NCBI GenBank assembly: GCA_019312705.1
Contig: JAFDCW010000001.1
Span: 1-31,486 of the forward strand
Source of the DNA: Deltaproteobacteria bacterium
Lineage (GTDB): Bacteria; Myxococcota; Polyangia; Polyangiales; B10-G4
Length of the DNA: 31,486 bases
Direction of reading: 5' to 3'
A program made the position numbers and the translations under genes. This document shows, piece after piece, positions 15,587-24,317 of this stretch (its first letter is position 1; each line of letters opens with the position of its first letter). The notes below the pieces were generated by a model. That model searched no databases and was not told the origin of the DNA. It worked only from the letters and a program-made list of their open reading frames with translations.

Positions 15587-16687
15587 ATGGCCACCATCAA
15601 GCGCGACTACTACGAGGTGCTCTCGGTCGAGCGCACGGCGACCGGCGACGAGGTCAAGCGCGCTTACCGCAAGAGGGCCATCGAGTTCCACCCCGACCGG
15701 AACCCGGACAACCCGGAAGCCGAAGACTTCTTCAAGGAGTGCAGCGAGGCCTACACGGTCCTCAGCGACAGCGACAAACGGGCGCGCTACGACCGCCTGG
15801 GCCACGAGGGCATGGGCGGCGCGGGGCCTGCGGGCTTCGACCCGGTCGACCTCGGATCGATGGCGGAGATCCTCGAGGGGCTCTTCGGGGACGTCATGGG
15901 CGGCCGCCGACGTCGCGGCCGCAACGCCCGGGACCTGACGTACGACCTCGAGGTTTCTTTCGTCGAGGCCGCGACCGGGGTCGAGAAAGACATCATCGTC
16001 ACTCGCCCGGCACCCTGTGACACGTGCTCCGGCTCCGGCGCCGCCGCCGGGACCACGCCCACGACCTGCGAGGCCTGCCGCGGCCGCGGTGCCGTCCGCC
16101 AGCAGCGGGGCTTCTTCTCGACCTCCCGGCCCTGCACCAGCTGCAACGGCTCCGGCAAGAAGATCGACAAGCCGTGCAAGCCCTGCCGGGGGGCGGGCAT
16201 GGTGCCCAAGGACGTAGAGCTCGCCGTGCGCATCCCCGCCGGCGTCGAAAACGGAGCCGTGCGCACGGTCCGCGGCGAGGGCGAGCAGACCGCCGATAGC
16301 AAGGGCGACCTGCACGTAACCGTGCGCATCGCCGACCACCCCCTCTTCACCCGAGAGGGCGCCGACATTCACTGCACCGTGCCGATAAGCTTTCCCCAGG
16401 CCGTGCTCGGGGCCCAGGTCGAAGTCCCGACTCTCGAAGCCAAGGTCAAGATGAAGATCCCCCCGGGGACTCAGTCGGGGCGCACCTTCCGTCTCCGGGG
16501 CAAAGGCATCCCGGTCTTCGGGGGCGCCGGCAAGGGCGACCAACTGGTGCAGGTAATGGTCGAGGTGCCCGAGAAGATCAATCGCACCCAGCGCAAACTC
16601 ATCGAAGAGCTCGCAGCGGAGATGGGCATCGAGACCCATCCCCAACAGTCGAGCTTCCTCGAAAAGCTCAAAGCCCTCTTCGACTGA
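15587..16687 (+). CDS. dnaJ: DnaJ-type co-chaperone
   Basis: A 366-residue type I J-domain protein. The J domain (about 5-70) has RDYYEVLSVERTATGDEVKR and the HPD tripeptide at 35-37. The linker (about 72-112) is short and lacks a long Gly/Phe stretch. The zinc region has all four CxxCxGxG repeats, starting at Cys134, Cys151, Cys173 and Cys187. The substrate-binding beta domains follow (IPAGVENGAVRTVRGEGEQ, IPPGTQSGRTFRLRGKGIP). It delivers unfolded clients to DnaK and stimulates its ATPase. The ATG at 15587 matches the J-domain start; the open frame upstream is only antisense of the neighbouring gene. No dnaK or grpE lies in the window. The next gene starts ten bases after the stop. Confidence 0.95.
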   Translation: MATIKRDYYEVLSVERTATGDEVKRAYRKRAIEFHPDRNPDNPEAEDFFKECSEAYTVLSDSDKRARYDRLGHEGMGGAGPAGFDPVDLGSMAEILEGLFGDVMGGRRRRGRNARDLTYDLEVSFVEAATGVEKDIIVTRPAPCDTCSGSGAAAGTTPTTCEACRGRGAVRQQRGFFSTSRPCTSCNGSGKKIDKPCKPCRGAGMVPKDVELAVRIPAGVENGAVRTVRGEGEQTADSKGDLHVTVRIADHPLFTREGADIHCTVPISFPQAVLGAQVEVPTLEAKVKMKIPPGTQSGRTFRLRGKGIPVFGGAGKGDQLVQVMVEVPEKINRTQRKLIEELAAEMGIETHPQQSSFLEKLKALFD

Positions 16688-16697
16688 AGCCTGAGCC

Positions 16698-17999
16698 GTG
16701 GCGATCGATCTGTCGAATATGCTCGATGCCCTCGGCCGCGTGGACTCGGTGCAGGTCGAGGGCCGCGTCAAGGCGCTGACTGGCCTCGGCATCCGCGCGG
16801 CGATCCCCGGGGTATGCGTCGGCGAACTGGTCACCATCGAGCGCCGAAACGGCCCGCTGCTCGCCGAGGTGGTCGGCTTCGTCGAAGACGACGCGACGCT
16901 CCTGCCCTTCGGCACGGCAGTCGGCGTTGGCCCCGACGACCCGGTCCGGCCGACGGGCGAGCCCTTCGCCGTGCGCTGCGGCGAGGCGTTGCTCGGCCGC
17001 GTACTGAACGGCCTCGGGGACCCGATCGACGGCGGCCCGGCGATCGAAGGTGAACGCTGGGACGTGATGCGCCCGCCGCCGAACCCGATGCAGCGCCCCC
17101 GCATCACCCGACCCCTCGGCCTCGGCGTGCGGGCTATCGACGGCCTGATGACCATCGGCGAGGGGCAGCGAGTCGGCCTCTTCGCTGGCAGCGGCGTGGG
17201 CAAGAGCACCTTGCTCGGCCAGATCGCGCGCCAGGCCGACGCCGACGTCTTCGTGGTGGCCTTGGTCGGCGAGCGCGGGCGCGAGGTGCGTGAGTTCCTC
17301 GAAGACAGCCTCGGCGAAGAGGGCCAAAAGCGCGGCGTCGTGGTCTGCGCGACGAGCGACGCCCCGGCCCTAGTGCGCCTCAAGAGCGCATACGTCGCGA
17401 CGGCCATCGCCGAGTGGTTCCGTGACCAGGGCAAGCGGGTCGTGCTCTTGATGGACAGCGTCACGCGCTTTGCCCGAGCGGGGCGAGAGGTCGGCCTCGC
17501 CGCCGGTGAACCCCCGGCACGGCGTGGCTACCCGCCGAGCGTCTTCGCCGCGTTGCCGAGCCTGCTCGAGCGCAGTGGCTCGGCCAAGAAGGGCTCGATC
17601 ACCGCATTTTACACCGTCCTAGTCGAAGGCGGCGACATGGAAGAGCCCATCGCCGACGAGGTCCGGGGCATCCTCGACGGTCACATCGTCTTGGACCGGG
17701 AGCTCGGCGCTCGGGGCCGGTGGCCCGCCATCGACGTATTGGGCAGCCTCTCCCGGGTGATGGACGCCGTCACCGAGACCGCGCAGAAAGACGCGGCACG
17801 CCGGGTCCGAGAGCACCTCGCCATCTACGAAGCAAAGCGCGACCTCGTCAGCCTCGGCGCCTACCAGCGGGGCAGCGACGCGCCCCTCGACCGCGCCCTC
17901 GACAAGATCGACGCCATCGAGGCCTTCCTGCGCCAGGGCAAGCACGACCGCGAAGAACTCGAGATTACCCAACGGATGCTCACCGAGCTCGTGCGCTGA
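16698..17999 (+). CDS. FliI/SctN-family export ATPase (orphan)
   Basis: A 433-residue ATPase of the flagellar/type III secretion family. The N-terminal beta domain carries the family start [20 protein letters not shown] and [20 protein letters not shown]. The motor domain has Walker [10 protein letters not shown] (163-171), the catalytic-Glu loop [14 protein letters not shown], Walker [13 protein letters not shown] and the [23 protein letters not shown] segment. The C-terminal helical domain includes [20 protein letters not shown]. In known systems it sits at the export gate and unfolds substrates. Here no other flagellar or injectisome gene is near; the neighbours are dnaJ and a zinc-ribbon membrane protein. 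It is closer to FliI/SctN than to F1 or Rho by motif, but which system it serves is unknown. Translation begins at GTG, with a weak ribosome-binding site. Confidence 0.93.
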   Translation: MAIDLSNMLDALGRVDSVQVEGRVKALTGLGIRAAIPGVCVGELVTIERRNGPLLAEVVGFVEDDATLLPFGTAVGVGPDDPVRPTGEPFAVRCGEALLGRVLNGLGDPIDGGPAIEGERWDVMRPPPNPMQRPRITRPLGLGVRAIDGLMTIGEGQRVGLFAGSGVGKSTLLGQIARQADADVFVVALVGERGREVREFLEDSLGEEGQKRGVVVCATSDAPALVRLKSAYVATAIAEWFRDQGKRVVLLMDSVTRFARAGREVGLAAGEPPARRGYPPSVFAALPSLLERSGSAKKGSITAFYTVLVEGGDMEEPIADEVRGILDGHIVLDRELGARGRWPAIDVLGSLSRVMDAVTETAQKDAARRVREHLAIYEAKRDLVSLGAYQRGSDAPLDRALDKIDAIEAFLRQGKHDREELEITQRMLTELVR

Positions 18000-18001
18000 C
18001 C

Positions 18002-18856
18002 ATGGCCAAGAAGACGACCAAGAAGAAGAAGTCGGACAAGAAGCCGACCGGAAATGACCGACCCGGGAAACCAGACACCGAGCCCTGCCCCGCCTGCGGT
18101 GAGAACCGAGAGCTCTACTGGCATGGACGACGCGTGCTCTGCGAGTCCTGCGTCGACGATAATACCCACGAGGCAGAGCGCGGCGAGATCACCGTGCGAG
18201 AAGTCGTCTCGGGAGCCCTCGCCCTCTTCCGCGAGGTCGGCTCCCGGGCCATCGCCGCGACCCTCGCCTTTTCGATACCGCTGGCCCTGATCAACGTCGT
18301 CTTCGATCTCTCGGACGACGCGGCCATGATCTTCACCTTCGGCTCGCCCTTCGTATTCTACCTGGTCTACGGCCTCACCTCCGACCTCGTGCTCTCCGTC
18401 CTGGATGGCGAAATGCCGAAGCTCGGCTCATCCCTCGGCGTCGCCATTCGTAAGTTTCTGCCCCTCGCTCTCGCGAACCAGCTGCAGCTCCTCATCGTCA
18501 CGATCCACACCGTGCTCCTGATCATCCCGGGCATTATCAAAGGCGCGTCGTACACCCTGGTCATGCCCCTCGTCATCTCCGGCGAAGCCGGGGCGATCTC
18601 GTGCCTGCACGAAAGCGGTCGCCGCATGCACGGCCACCGCGCGAAGATGTTGCCGCTGCTCGCGGTCCTCTGGCTGCCCTTTCTCGGCATGCAGGTTTAC
18701 GGCTTGACCACCCTCGCCAACCTCGAAGCAGGCCTCGCCGACGCCCCGACGAACCCCTTCCTCGACATCCTCTTTCCCCTGACGGAAATACCGTGGATCT
18801 TCGTCACCCTCTCGCTGCACGCCAAGCTGCGCGCCCGCTTTCGCATTCGGGCATGA
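18002..18856 (+). CDS. Zinc-ribbon multi-span membrane protein
   Basis: A 284-residue protein with three parts. A Lys-rich start (residues 1-15, KKTTKKKKSDKK) leads to a small zinc ribbon (PCPACGEN and VLCESCVDD, two CxxC pairs). A membrane region with about five to six hydrophobic segments follows (AIAATLAFSIPLALINVVF; FGSPFVFYLVYGL; LLIVTIHTVLLIIPG; LPLLAVLWLPFLGMQVYGL; and a last one near the C-terminus). The PGIIKGASYTLVMPLVISGE loop resembles DUF975-type membrane domains, though I would not name a family. The ATG lies two bases after the ATPase stop and the next gene, crtY, begins four bases after its own stop. It could recruit or regulate partners at the inner membrane; this is inference. 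Confidence 0.8.
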   Translation: MAKKTTKKKKSDKKPTGNDRPGKPDTEPCPACGENRELYWHGRRVLCESCVDDNTHEAERGEITVREVVSGALALFREVGSRAIAATLAFSIPLALINVVFDLSDDAAMIFTFGSPFVFYLVYGLTSDLVLSVLDGEMPKLGSSLGVAIRKFLPLALANQLQLLIVTIHTVLLIIPGIIKGASYTLVMPLVISGEAGAISCLHESGRRMHGHRAKMLPLLAVLWLPFLGMQVYGLTTLANLEAGLADAPTNPFLDILFPLTEIPWIFVTLSLHAKLRARFRIRA

Positions 18857-18860
18857 AGAG

Positions 18861-20123
18861 ATGCAGACGGATTTCGACTATGTGATTGTGGGGGCCGGGT
18901 GCGGGGGGCTGAGCCTCGCGGTGCACTTGCTCGAAGCGGGGGTGCGGCGGCGGGTGCTGATCGTCGACCCGCGCACGTCGTTTGCCCACGACCGGACGTG
19001 GTGCTTTTACGACGTCACAGACCATCCCTTTGCCGACGCGGTCTCCCACGAATGGCGGCGCTGGCGGGTGGTCGATGAAGAGAGCGAGGTCGTTCGTGGT
19101 TCGGACCGCTTCGCCTACCAGCACATCTCGTCAGCGGACTTCTACGCGGCGGCGCAGGACCGTATTCGCAGGGCCCCAACGTGCGAGCTACGCCTCGGCA
19201 CGCGCGTAGAACGAGTCCTCGACAACGGCAGCCATGTGGTCGTGACGACCGATGCCGGCCCGGTGACGGCCCGGCTGGTCTTCGACAGCCGTCCCTCGGA
19301 GGCCCGGGTCTTCCCCGGGGCCGGCGCCGACACCCGAGAGGTGAACCTGCTGCAACACTTCGTGGGCTGGACTGTCGAGACCAAGAACCCCTTCTTCGAT
19401 CCCGACACGGCCACCCTCATGGATTTCCGCACGAGCCAGCGCAACGGCATCCACTTCACCTACACCCTGCCGTTTTCGCCCCGCCGGGCCCTCGTCGAAG
19501 ACACCTACTTCTCCAGCCGTCGCCTCGAGGCGAAGCAGTACGAAGCCAACCTCCGTCGCTACCTCGACGAGGCCGGCGCCGGAGACTTCGTCATCACCCA
19601 CACCGAGCGCGGCGCCATCCCGATGACGACCGCGGTCTTCGAGCAGAGGCCGTCCCCCCGGGTCTACCGAATCGGGGTCGCCGGGGGCCTCGCCCGCCCC
19701 GCGACGGGCTACGCCTTTCTGGCCATTCAGCGCTTCTCGAAAAACCTCGCGGAGATTCTCGCAGCGGCTGGCCCCGGCGCCGCCCCAGAGCCGCCGGCGC
19801 CCCGGAGCCCGCGCACGACCATCCTCGACCGCTGCTTCCTCTCCCACCTCGACCAACACCCGAAAGAGGCGCCCGCCATCTTCACGCGCCTCTTCGATCG
19901 CGTCCCGCCAGACGCCCTCATCGCGTTTCTATCGGAAACCGGCTCCTTCGCCGACGAGCTGCACGTCATGCGCTCCCTGCCCACGCTGCCCTTTGCCCAG
20001 TCGATGCTCCGCGCCCTCTACGGCCTGGTGCGCCGCCGTGGCCTGTCCGATCTGTCCAACCTGTCGAACCTCCAAGAAGTGCAAAGAGCACTGGATGATC
20101 TCCCGCCCCGAGCCCAACCATGA
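18861..20123 (+). CDS. crtY: Lycopene beta-cyclase (CrtY type)
   Basis: A 420-residue FAD-dependent cyclase that turns the linear ends of lycopene into beta-rings, giving gamma- then beta-carotene. The N-terminal dinucleotide fold is DYVIVGAGCGGLSLAVHLLE (6-25), followed by the CrtY-type DPRTSFAHDRTWCFY. Later family elements are VFDSRPS, LLQHFVGWTVET, MDFRTSQRNGIHFTYTLPFS and GVAGGLARPATGYAFLAIQR. The C-terminal end contains a tandem LSDLSNLSNL stretch encoded by three 9-base repeats (20043-20069). Its start lies four bases after the membrane protein stop, and its last four bases (ATGA) overlap the Rieske gene, so the two are translationally coupled. Confidence 0.93.
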   Translation: MQTDFDYVIVGAGCGGLSLAVHLLEAGVRRRVLIVDPRTSFAHDRTWCFYDVTDHPFADAVSHEWRRWRVVDEESEVVRGSDRFAYQHISSADFYAAAQDRIRRAPTCELRLGTRVERVLDNGSHVVVTTDAGPVTARLVFDSRPSEARVFPGAGADTREVNLLQHFVGWTVETKNPFFDPDTATLMDFRTSQRNGIHFTYTLPFSPRRALVEDTYFSSRRLEAKQYEANLRRYLDEAGAGDFVITHTERGAIPMTTAVFEQRPSPRVYRIGVAGGLARPATGYAFLAIQRFSKNLAEILAAAGPGAAPEPPAPRSPRTTILDRCFLSHLDQHPKEAPAIFTRLFDRVPPDALIAFLSETGSFADELHVMRSLPTLPFAQSMLRALYGLVRRRGLSDLSNLSNLQEVQRALDDLPPRAQP

Positions 20124-21103
20124 TCAAGAGCCTCGCCCATATAGGCCGCGCCCTGCCTGCCCGCCCGTCCGTGAGTGACCGACCGGATTGGATACAGGCA
20201 AACCCCGTGCGCATCGAGCGCGCCCTCGCCCGAGCCCTCGAGCGGCCGACCGGCGGATGGTATGTGCTCGACGCGAGCTATCGCATTCGGGGAGAGACGC
20301 CTCAGCGATTCGTCGTCGAGGGCCAGGAGCTGGTGGCCTGGCGCGAGGGCGCCGAGTTGCGAGCCGCCCCCGGTGCGTGCCCGCACATGGGCGCGGACCT
20401 TTCCGGCGGGTGCGTGAAAGAAGGGCGCCTGGTCTGCCCGTGGCACGGCCTGAGCCTCGGCCCGGAGGGGCACGGGAGCTGGCGCACCTTGCCCGCCTTC
20501 GATGACGGAGTGCTCACCTGGGTGCAGCTCCCGGAGGCTGGAGAGGAGCCCACCGACCGCCCCATCATCTCCCCGCGCCCGTCCGGGCCGACCCTCTCCG
20601 GGGTGATGTCGATGGAGGGGGCTTGCGAACCCCAGGACGTCGTCGCGAACCGCCTCGACCCCTGGCACGGCGTGCACTTCCACCCCCACAGCTTCGCCCA
20701 GCTTCGGCTGCTCGAGGTCGACGACGACGCGCTCACCCTGCGCGTCTCGTATCGCGTGGTCGGCCCCCTGTGCGTCGAGGTCGACGCGACGTTTCACTCG
20801 CCGGATCCGCGCACCATCACCATGACCATCGTGGACGGAGAAGGCGTGGGCTCGGTGGTCGAGACCCACGCGACGCCGATCGGGCCCGGGCGTTCGCGGG
20901 TCATCGAGGCCACCATCGCGACCTCGGACCGCCCCGGCTTCCGCGTCGCGAAGCTCGCCGGAGGTTTCATCCGGCAGATGATCGAAAAGCGCGCGGGGCG
21001 GCTCTGGGTCGAAGACACGGAGTACGCCGAGCGCCGGTATGCGCGGCGCACGGAGGCGGTCCAGAACGCCAAAAGCAAGCGGCGCCTCGAAGCCGTCCGG
21101 TGA
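20120..21103 (+). CDS. Rieske non-heme iron oxygenase-like protein of the carotenoid cluster (DUF5914-like)
   Basis: A 327-residue protein. The Rieske [2Fe-2S] ligands are visible as Cys87-Pro-His89 (ACPHMGADLSGGC) and Cys106-Pro-Trp-His109 (RLVCPWHGLS). In the second half the sequence NRLDPWHGVHFHPHSF holds a D-x2-H-x4-H arrangement (Asp180, His183, His188), the mononuclear-iron pattern of Rieske oxygenases. The architecture resembles DUF5914 proteins that I associate with actinobacterial carotenoid clusters. Coupling to crtY by ATGA and convergence on the CrtU-like gene make a carotenoid substrate likely: it could hydroxylate or further oxidise a ring or ring methyl. No reductase partner is encoded nearby. 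The 21-base gap to the convergent gene holds nothing notable. Confidence 0.88.
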   Translation: MIKSLAHIGRALPARPSVSDRPDWIQANPVRIERALARALERPTGGWYVLDASYRIRGETPQRFVVEGQELVAWREGAELRAAPGACPHMGADLSGGCVKEGRLVCPWHGLSLGPEGHGSWRTLPAFDDGVLTWVQLPEAGEEPTDRPIISPRPSGPTLSGVMSMEGACEPQDVVANRLDPWHGVHFHPHSFAQLRLLEVDDDALTLRVSYRVVGPLCVEVDATFHSPDPRTITMTIVDGEGVGSVVETHATPIGPGRSRVIEATIATSDRPGFRVAKLAGGFIRQMIEKRAGRLWVEDTEYAERRYARRTEAVQNAKSKRRLEAVR

Positions 21104-21124
21104 TCAATTGCGCCGCGCCGCGCG

Positions 21125-22645
21125 CTAGCGTGTCAGGGCGCCGAGGCGCGCGAGCATGCCTCGGGGGGGCACGGACCAGATCGGTTCTTCGCGGCCCTGC
21201 CAGCGTTCGAGGATGCGGTTCGCGGCCATGAATCCGGTCGCCGCCGAGCGCTCCATCAAGGCGCTCGGGAAGGGGGTCTTCACGAAATCACCGGCGAGGC
21301 AAAGGCCTCGGTAGGGGGTCTCGACGGTCGGCCGCGTGCGGTAGGAACCCGGGCCGAAGGCGGGACAATCGCGGCGCAGAAGAAAACGTTCCTCCACGAT
21401 CTTTGCGTCCCGGGTCTCCGGATAGAGAGCGTGCAGCTGGGAGAGCAGCTCTTCGCGAATCGTCTCTTGGTCCATCTCCTCGGGGACCGCGTAGGCGTGC
21501 AGTTCCACGACCGAACCCCCGTGGGCCTTCACCCACTCGCGGCTCTCGCCCTCGAAGAGGTCGTAGATGGAGATGTTGTCGAGGATGCCGAGGCCGGCGG
21601 TGCCGGCGAAGGGGGCCCGGCCCGCCTCGACCGGGCGGTCGAGCCAGAGGCGCAAGACGGCGAAGGGCAACGTGACGTCGGCCTTCGCAACGCTCTCCGT
21701 GAAACGCGCTTCGGCGAGGTCCGGCGACGCGTCGACCAACCGCGAGAGGCCGGGCACGGTGACCGCGAGCACGGCGGCGTCGGCCGAGACCGACTCGCCG
21801 TCGTCGAGGGAGCAGCGATAACCGTCGCCGTCGCGGTCGAGGCGCGTCACCGCCTTGCCCATCACGAAGTTTACGCCGAGCTCTTCGAGGTATCGACGGT
21901 AGGGGTCCCAGATCACCTTCGAGAATGGGTCGTTGCAGACGTCGAAGACGAGGCCCTCGGGATTGCCCATGAAATAGAAGTGGAAGTTCATCAGCAGCTC
22001 GGCCGCCGAATAGCCCTCTTCGGGATTGAAAAACGAGTGACTGAAGACGTCGAAGAGCATCTGCCGGGCCGCCTTCGGAAAGTGAAGGGAGTCCAGGTAC
22101 TGGCCCGCGGTCATGTCGTCGAAGCGCTCGTAGGTCGGCTCCCCTTCGTAGGCGAGCATGGCGAGGGCCCGGCGTGCGCCGACCTTCGCGAGGTCCCGGA
22201 GGCCCATGGTGTCCGTCCGGCGAACCAGTTCGACGATGTTGAAGGGGGCACGCCGCGGCAGGTCGGAAAACGTCTCCCGGGCACCGTCGGGGCCGAGCAG
22301 CGGGTAGTCGCGCAGCGGGGTGAGGAACGTGAGCCCCGGGTCGACGCGCCGAAGCATCGCCTGGAGGTTGTAGTACTGCCGGAAGAAGCCGTGAAAACCT
22401 CGCTCCATCTCGAAGGCCGTGCCGTCTTCGAGGCGGTCCGGGAAGGCCCCCGCGCGACCGCCGAGGAAGGACTCCTTCTCGAGGACGGTGACCTGCACGC
22501 CGCGCTCGGCGAGGACCGTGGCCGCGGCGAGGCCCGCGATGCCGCCGCCAACGACGAGGGCCGTCGCTTCGGGCGATACCTTCTCGGTACCTCCCTCGCG
22601 TAGGTTTGCCACGCGCTGCCGGGCAAATCGTCGACGCTTGTTCAT
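21125..22645 (-). CDS. crtU: CrtU-like carotenoid desaturase/methyltransferase (probable beta-carotene aromatase)
   Basis: A 506-residue FAD-dependent oxidoreductase. The dinucleotide fold is ALVVGGGIAGLAAATVLAER (29-48) with EKESFLGGRAGAF after it. The signature ERGFHGFFRQYYNLQAMLRR, then DPGLTFLTPLRDYPLL, the FDVFSHSFFNPEEGYSAAEL segment and HFYFMGNPEGLVFDV match CrtU, the enzyme that dehydrogenates beta-rings and shifts a methyl group to make aromatic phi-ends (isorenieratene). The closing LCLAGDFVKTPFPSALMERS is common to the CrtU/zeta-carotene-desaturase/HpnE group. HpnE-type squalene enzymes are the main alternative, but crtY, crtI and crtB alongside favour CrtU. The ATG overlaps the methyltransferase stop (ATGA). 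It ends the crtI-crtB-methyltransferase-crtU operon. Confidence 0.8.
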   Translation of the reverse strand: MNKRRRFARQRVANLREGGTEKVSPEATALVVGGGIAGLAAATVLAERGVQVTVLEKESFLGGRAGAFPDRLEDGTAFEMERGFHGFFRQYYNLQAMLRRVDPGLTFLTPLRDYPLLGPDGARETFSDLPRRAPFNIVELVRRTDTMGLRDLAKVGARRALAMLAYEGEPTYERFDDMTAGQYLDSLHFPKAARQMLFDVFSHSFFNPEEGYSAAELLMNFHFYFMGNPEGLVFDVCNDPFSKVIWDPYRRYLEELGVNFVMGKAVTRLDRDGDGYRCSLDDGESVSADAAVLAVTVPGLSRLVDASPDLAEARFTESVAKADVTLPFAVLRLWLDRPVEAGRAPFAGTAGLGILDNISIYDLFEGESREWVKAHGGSVVELHAYAVPEEMDQETIREELLSQLHALYPETRDAKIVEERFLLRRDCPAFGPGSYRTRPTVETPYRGLCLAGDFVKTPFPSALMERSAATGFMAANRILERWQGREEPIWSVPPRGMLARLGALTR

Positions 22646-23358
22646 CCGGGCCTTCGTGCGAGGAACGAGTGGAGAATGCCGCGCTGCCAGCCATCCATGG
22701 GCAGGGTGTGCACACGTTCGAAACCGGCGCGGCCGAGGCGTGCCTCGAACGCGTCCACCCCATCGAAGTCCAGCACGCTGTGCCGCAGATAGCGGTAGAT
22801 GCGCGTCGAGCCGGCGGTGACCAGACCGCCCGGGATGATCAGACCGAGGGTGACCGCATTCCACAGGGCCTGGCTCTTTCGCGAGTCTTTCACCGAATAT
22901 TCGTGGAAGCAGATCGTGCCGCCCGGCACGAGCAGCCCCCGAAGGCGCCCGAGGCACGCGTCGGCGTCGGGCATGTTGCGAATGCCATAGGCCATCAAGA
23001 TCGCGTCGTAGGGTCCGTCGATTCCGTCGGTCGCCGCCGGGTCCATGGCGTCCCCCAAGAGAAAGTCGACGTGAGCGGCGAGGGGCTTTCTGCGGGCGAC
23101 CTCGAGCATGCCCGCCGATGCATCGAGGGCGGTGATCTCGGCCTCGGGGTAGACCCCGGCGAGGGCCTCGGTGCTGAGCCCGGTGCCGCAGCAGAGGTCG
23201 AGAACCCGGGCCCCGGGGCCGAGGCGAAGGCGCGCGGCGCTCACGGCGAGGTGCTGGCGGTAGCCCGGGTTCTTCCCGGTCAGCAGGTCGTAGGTGCTGG
23301 CGATGCGGTCGAACTCCCCCGGTACACGCCGCTTCTTTTCGACGAGGCCGACCATCAT
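22642..23358 (-). CDS. UbiE-like SAM-dependent methyltransferase of the carotenoid operon (CrtT-like)
   Basis: A 238-residue class I methyltransferase. SAM-binding motif I is VLDLCCGTGLSTEAL (about 52-66), followed by ITALDASAGMLEVARRK and the UbiE-like YDAILMAYGIRNMPD and LLVPGGTICFHEYS. A long insertion with hydrophobic residues (WNAVTLGLIIPGGLVT) may touch membranes. The start overlaps the crtB stop as ATGA and the stop overlaps the crtU start in the same way. Isorenieratene clusters of actinomycetes also carry a methyltransferase-like gene (crtT). By family it could equally methylate a quinone; position argues for a pigment role, but the CrtU reaction itself needs no SAM. Confidence 0.85.
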   Translation of the reverse strand: MMVGLVEKKRRVPGEFDRIASTYDLLTGKNPGYRQHLAVSAARLRLGPGARVLDLCCGTGLSTEALAGVYPEAEITALDASAGMLEVARRKPLAAHVDFLLGDAMDPAATDGIDGPYDAILMAYGIRNMPDADACLGRLRGLLVPGGTICFHEYSVKDSRKSQALWNAVTLGLIIPGGLVTAGSTRIYRYLRHSVLDFDGVDAFEARLGRAGFERVHTLPMDGWQRGILHSFLARRPG

Positions 23359-24299
23359 CGACCTCTCGGATTTCGGTGGGGCCCGGCGAGCGCGGCCACG
23401 AGGGCCTGGGCTTCGGGGGCGGCCGGGGGCCCCACCGGAGGGCCGACCGGTCCGAGCAGACTGGGCACCGCGCCGACGAAGAGCCAGGCTTTGCGCCGCT
23501 TCGACGTGTAGGCCCGTTGGTTCACGCTGTCGTATTGGTTGTCCACGATGACCCGCCCGATGTCGCGATAGATCGACCCCGCCGCGGCGATCGCGACGCG
23601 GCAGTCCCGGGGCAGATACGACACCCCACCTCGGGCGCGAAGGTAGTGCGTCTCCGCCGCCGCGAGAAGGCGGCGTATCAACACGCCGAGCTCCCTGCTC
23701 ATCTGTGGTTCGGGGACCAGGTCGCCGACCTCGAGACCCACCTCGGCAAGCCATTCGCGGGGCAGGTAGATGCGTCCCCCGCGGGCGTCCTCGCCAACGT
23801 CCCGGGCGATGTTGGTGAGCTGCATCGCAATCCCGAGGTCCGCCGCCCGGGCGAGGACCGGCGACCGCCGCTCGCCCATCAGGGCGGTCATCAGGAGCCC
23901 CACCGAAGCGGCCACGCGCACGCAATACTCACGAAGCTCTGAGAGCGTCTCGTAGCGGCGCCCTGCCACATCCCAGGCGAACCCTTCCAGAAGCGCGTCG
24001 AGGGGCTCACGGGGCAAGCTGTGGCTCTTTACGACCCACATCAGGGCCCGGTCGACGGGGTGGTCGATGGGGGAGCCGTCGTAGATGCCGTCGAGGCGGG
24101 CTTCGAGCAGGGCGAGTCCTTCGGCCGGATCGTCCGAATCATCGACGGCATCATCTGCGACACGGCAGAAAGCGTAGATCGCCGCCACCGAGGGTCGGAG
24201 CCGAGGGGGCAGAAGCCACGACGCCGTGTGAAAGCTCTTCGAGCCCTGCCGGAGGAGCCGGAAACACGCTTCGAGGTCCTCGTGATCATCCCCCTTCAT
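23355..24299 (-). CDS. crtB: Phytoene synthase (CrtB)
   Basis: A 314-residue trans-isoprenyl synthase that condenses two GGPP molecules to phytoene, the committed step of C40 carotenoid synthesis. The two Asp-rich magnesium motifs are YAFCRVADDAVDD (about 42-54) and LTNIARDVGEDARGGRIYLP (161-180). Other family elements are YCVRVAASVGLLM, GIAMQ before the second motif, and the C-terminal DNQYDSVNQRAYTSKRRK. The last 40 residues form a Pro/Gly/Ala tail with a repeated GPPVGPP flavour. It begins 18 bases after the crtI stop with GAGG just upstream. Squalene-type synthases are similar, but crtI directly upstream settles the call. Confidence 0.93.
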   Translation of the reverse strand: MKGDDHEDLEACFRLLRQGSKSFHTASWLLPPRLRPSVAAIYAFCRVADDAVDDSDDPAEGLALLEARLDGIYDGSPIDHPVDRALMWVVKSHSLPREPLDALLEGFAWDVAGRRYETLSELREYCVRVAASVGLLMTALMGERRSPVLARAADLGIAMQLTNIARDVGEDARGGRIYLPREWLAEVGLEVGDLVPEPQMSRELGVLIRRLLAAAETHYLRARGGVSYLPRDCRVAIAAAGSIYRDIGRVIVDNQYDSVNQRAYTSKRRKAWLFVGAVPSLLGPVGPPVGPPAAPEAQALVAALAGPHRNPRGR

Positions 24300-24317
24300 C
24301 GCGCCTCGGGCTCGCCG

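Noticed and set aside
23359..23925. N-terminal extension of the methyltransferase frame
   Set aside because: It is an out-of-frame reading of crtB. The ATGA overlap gives a natural start at 23358.
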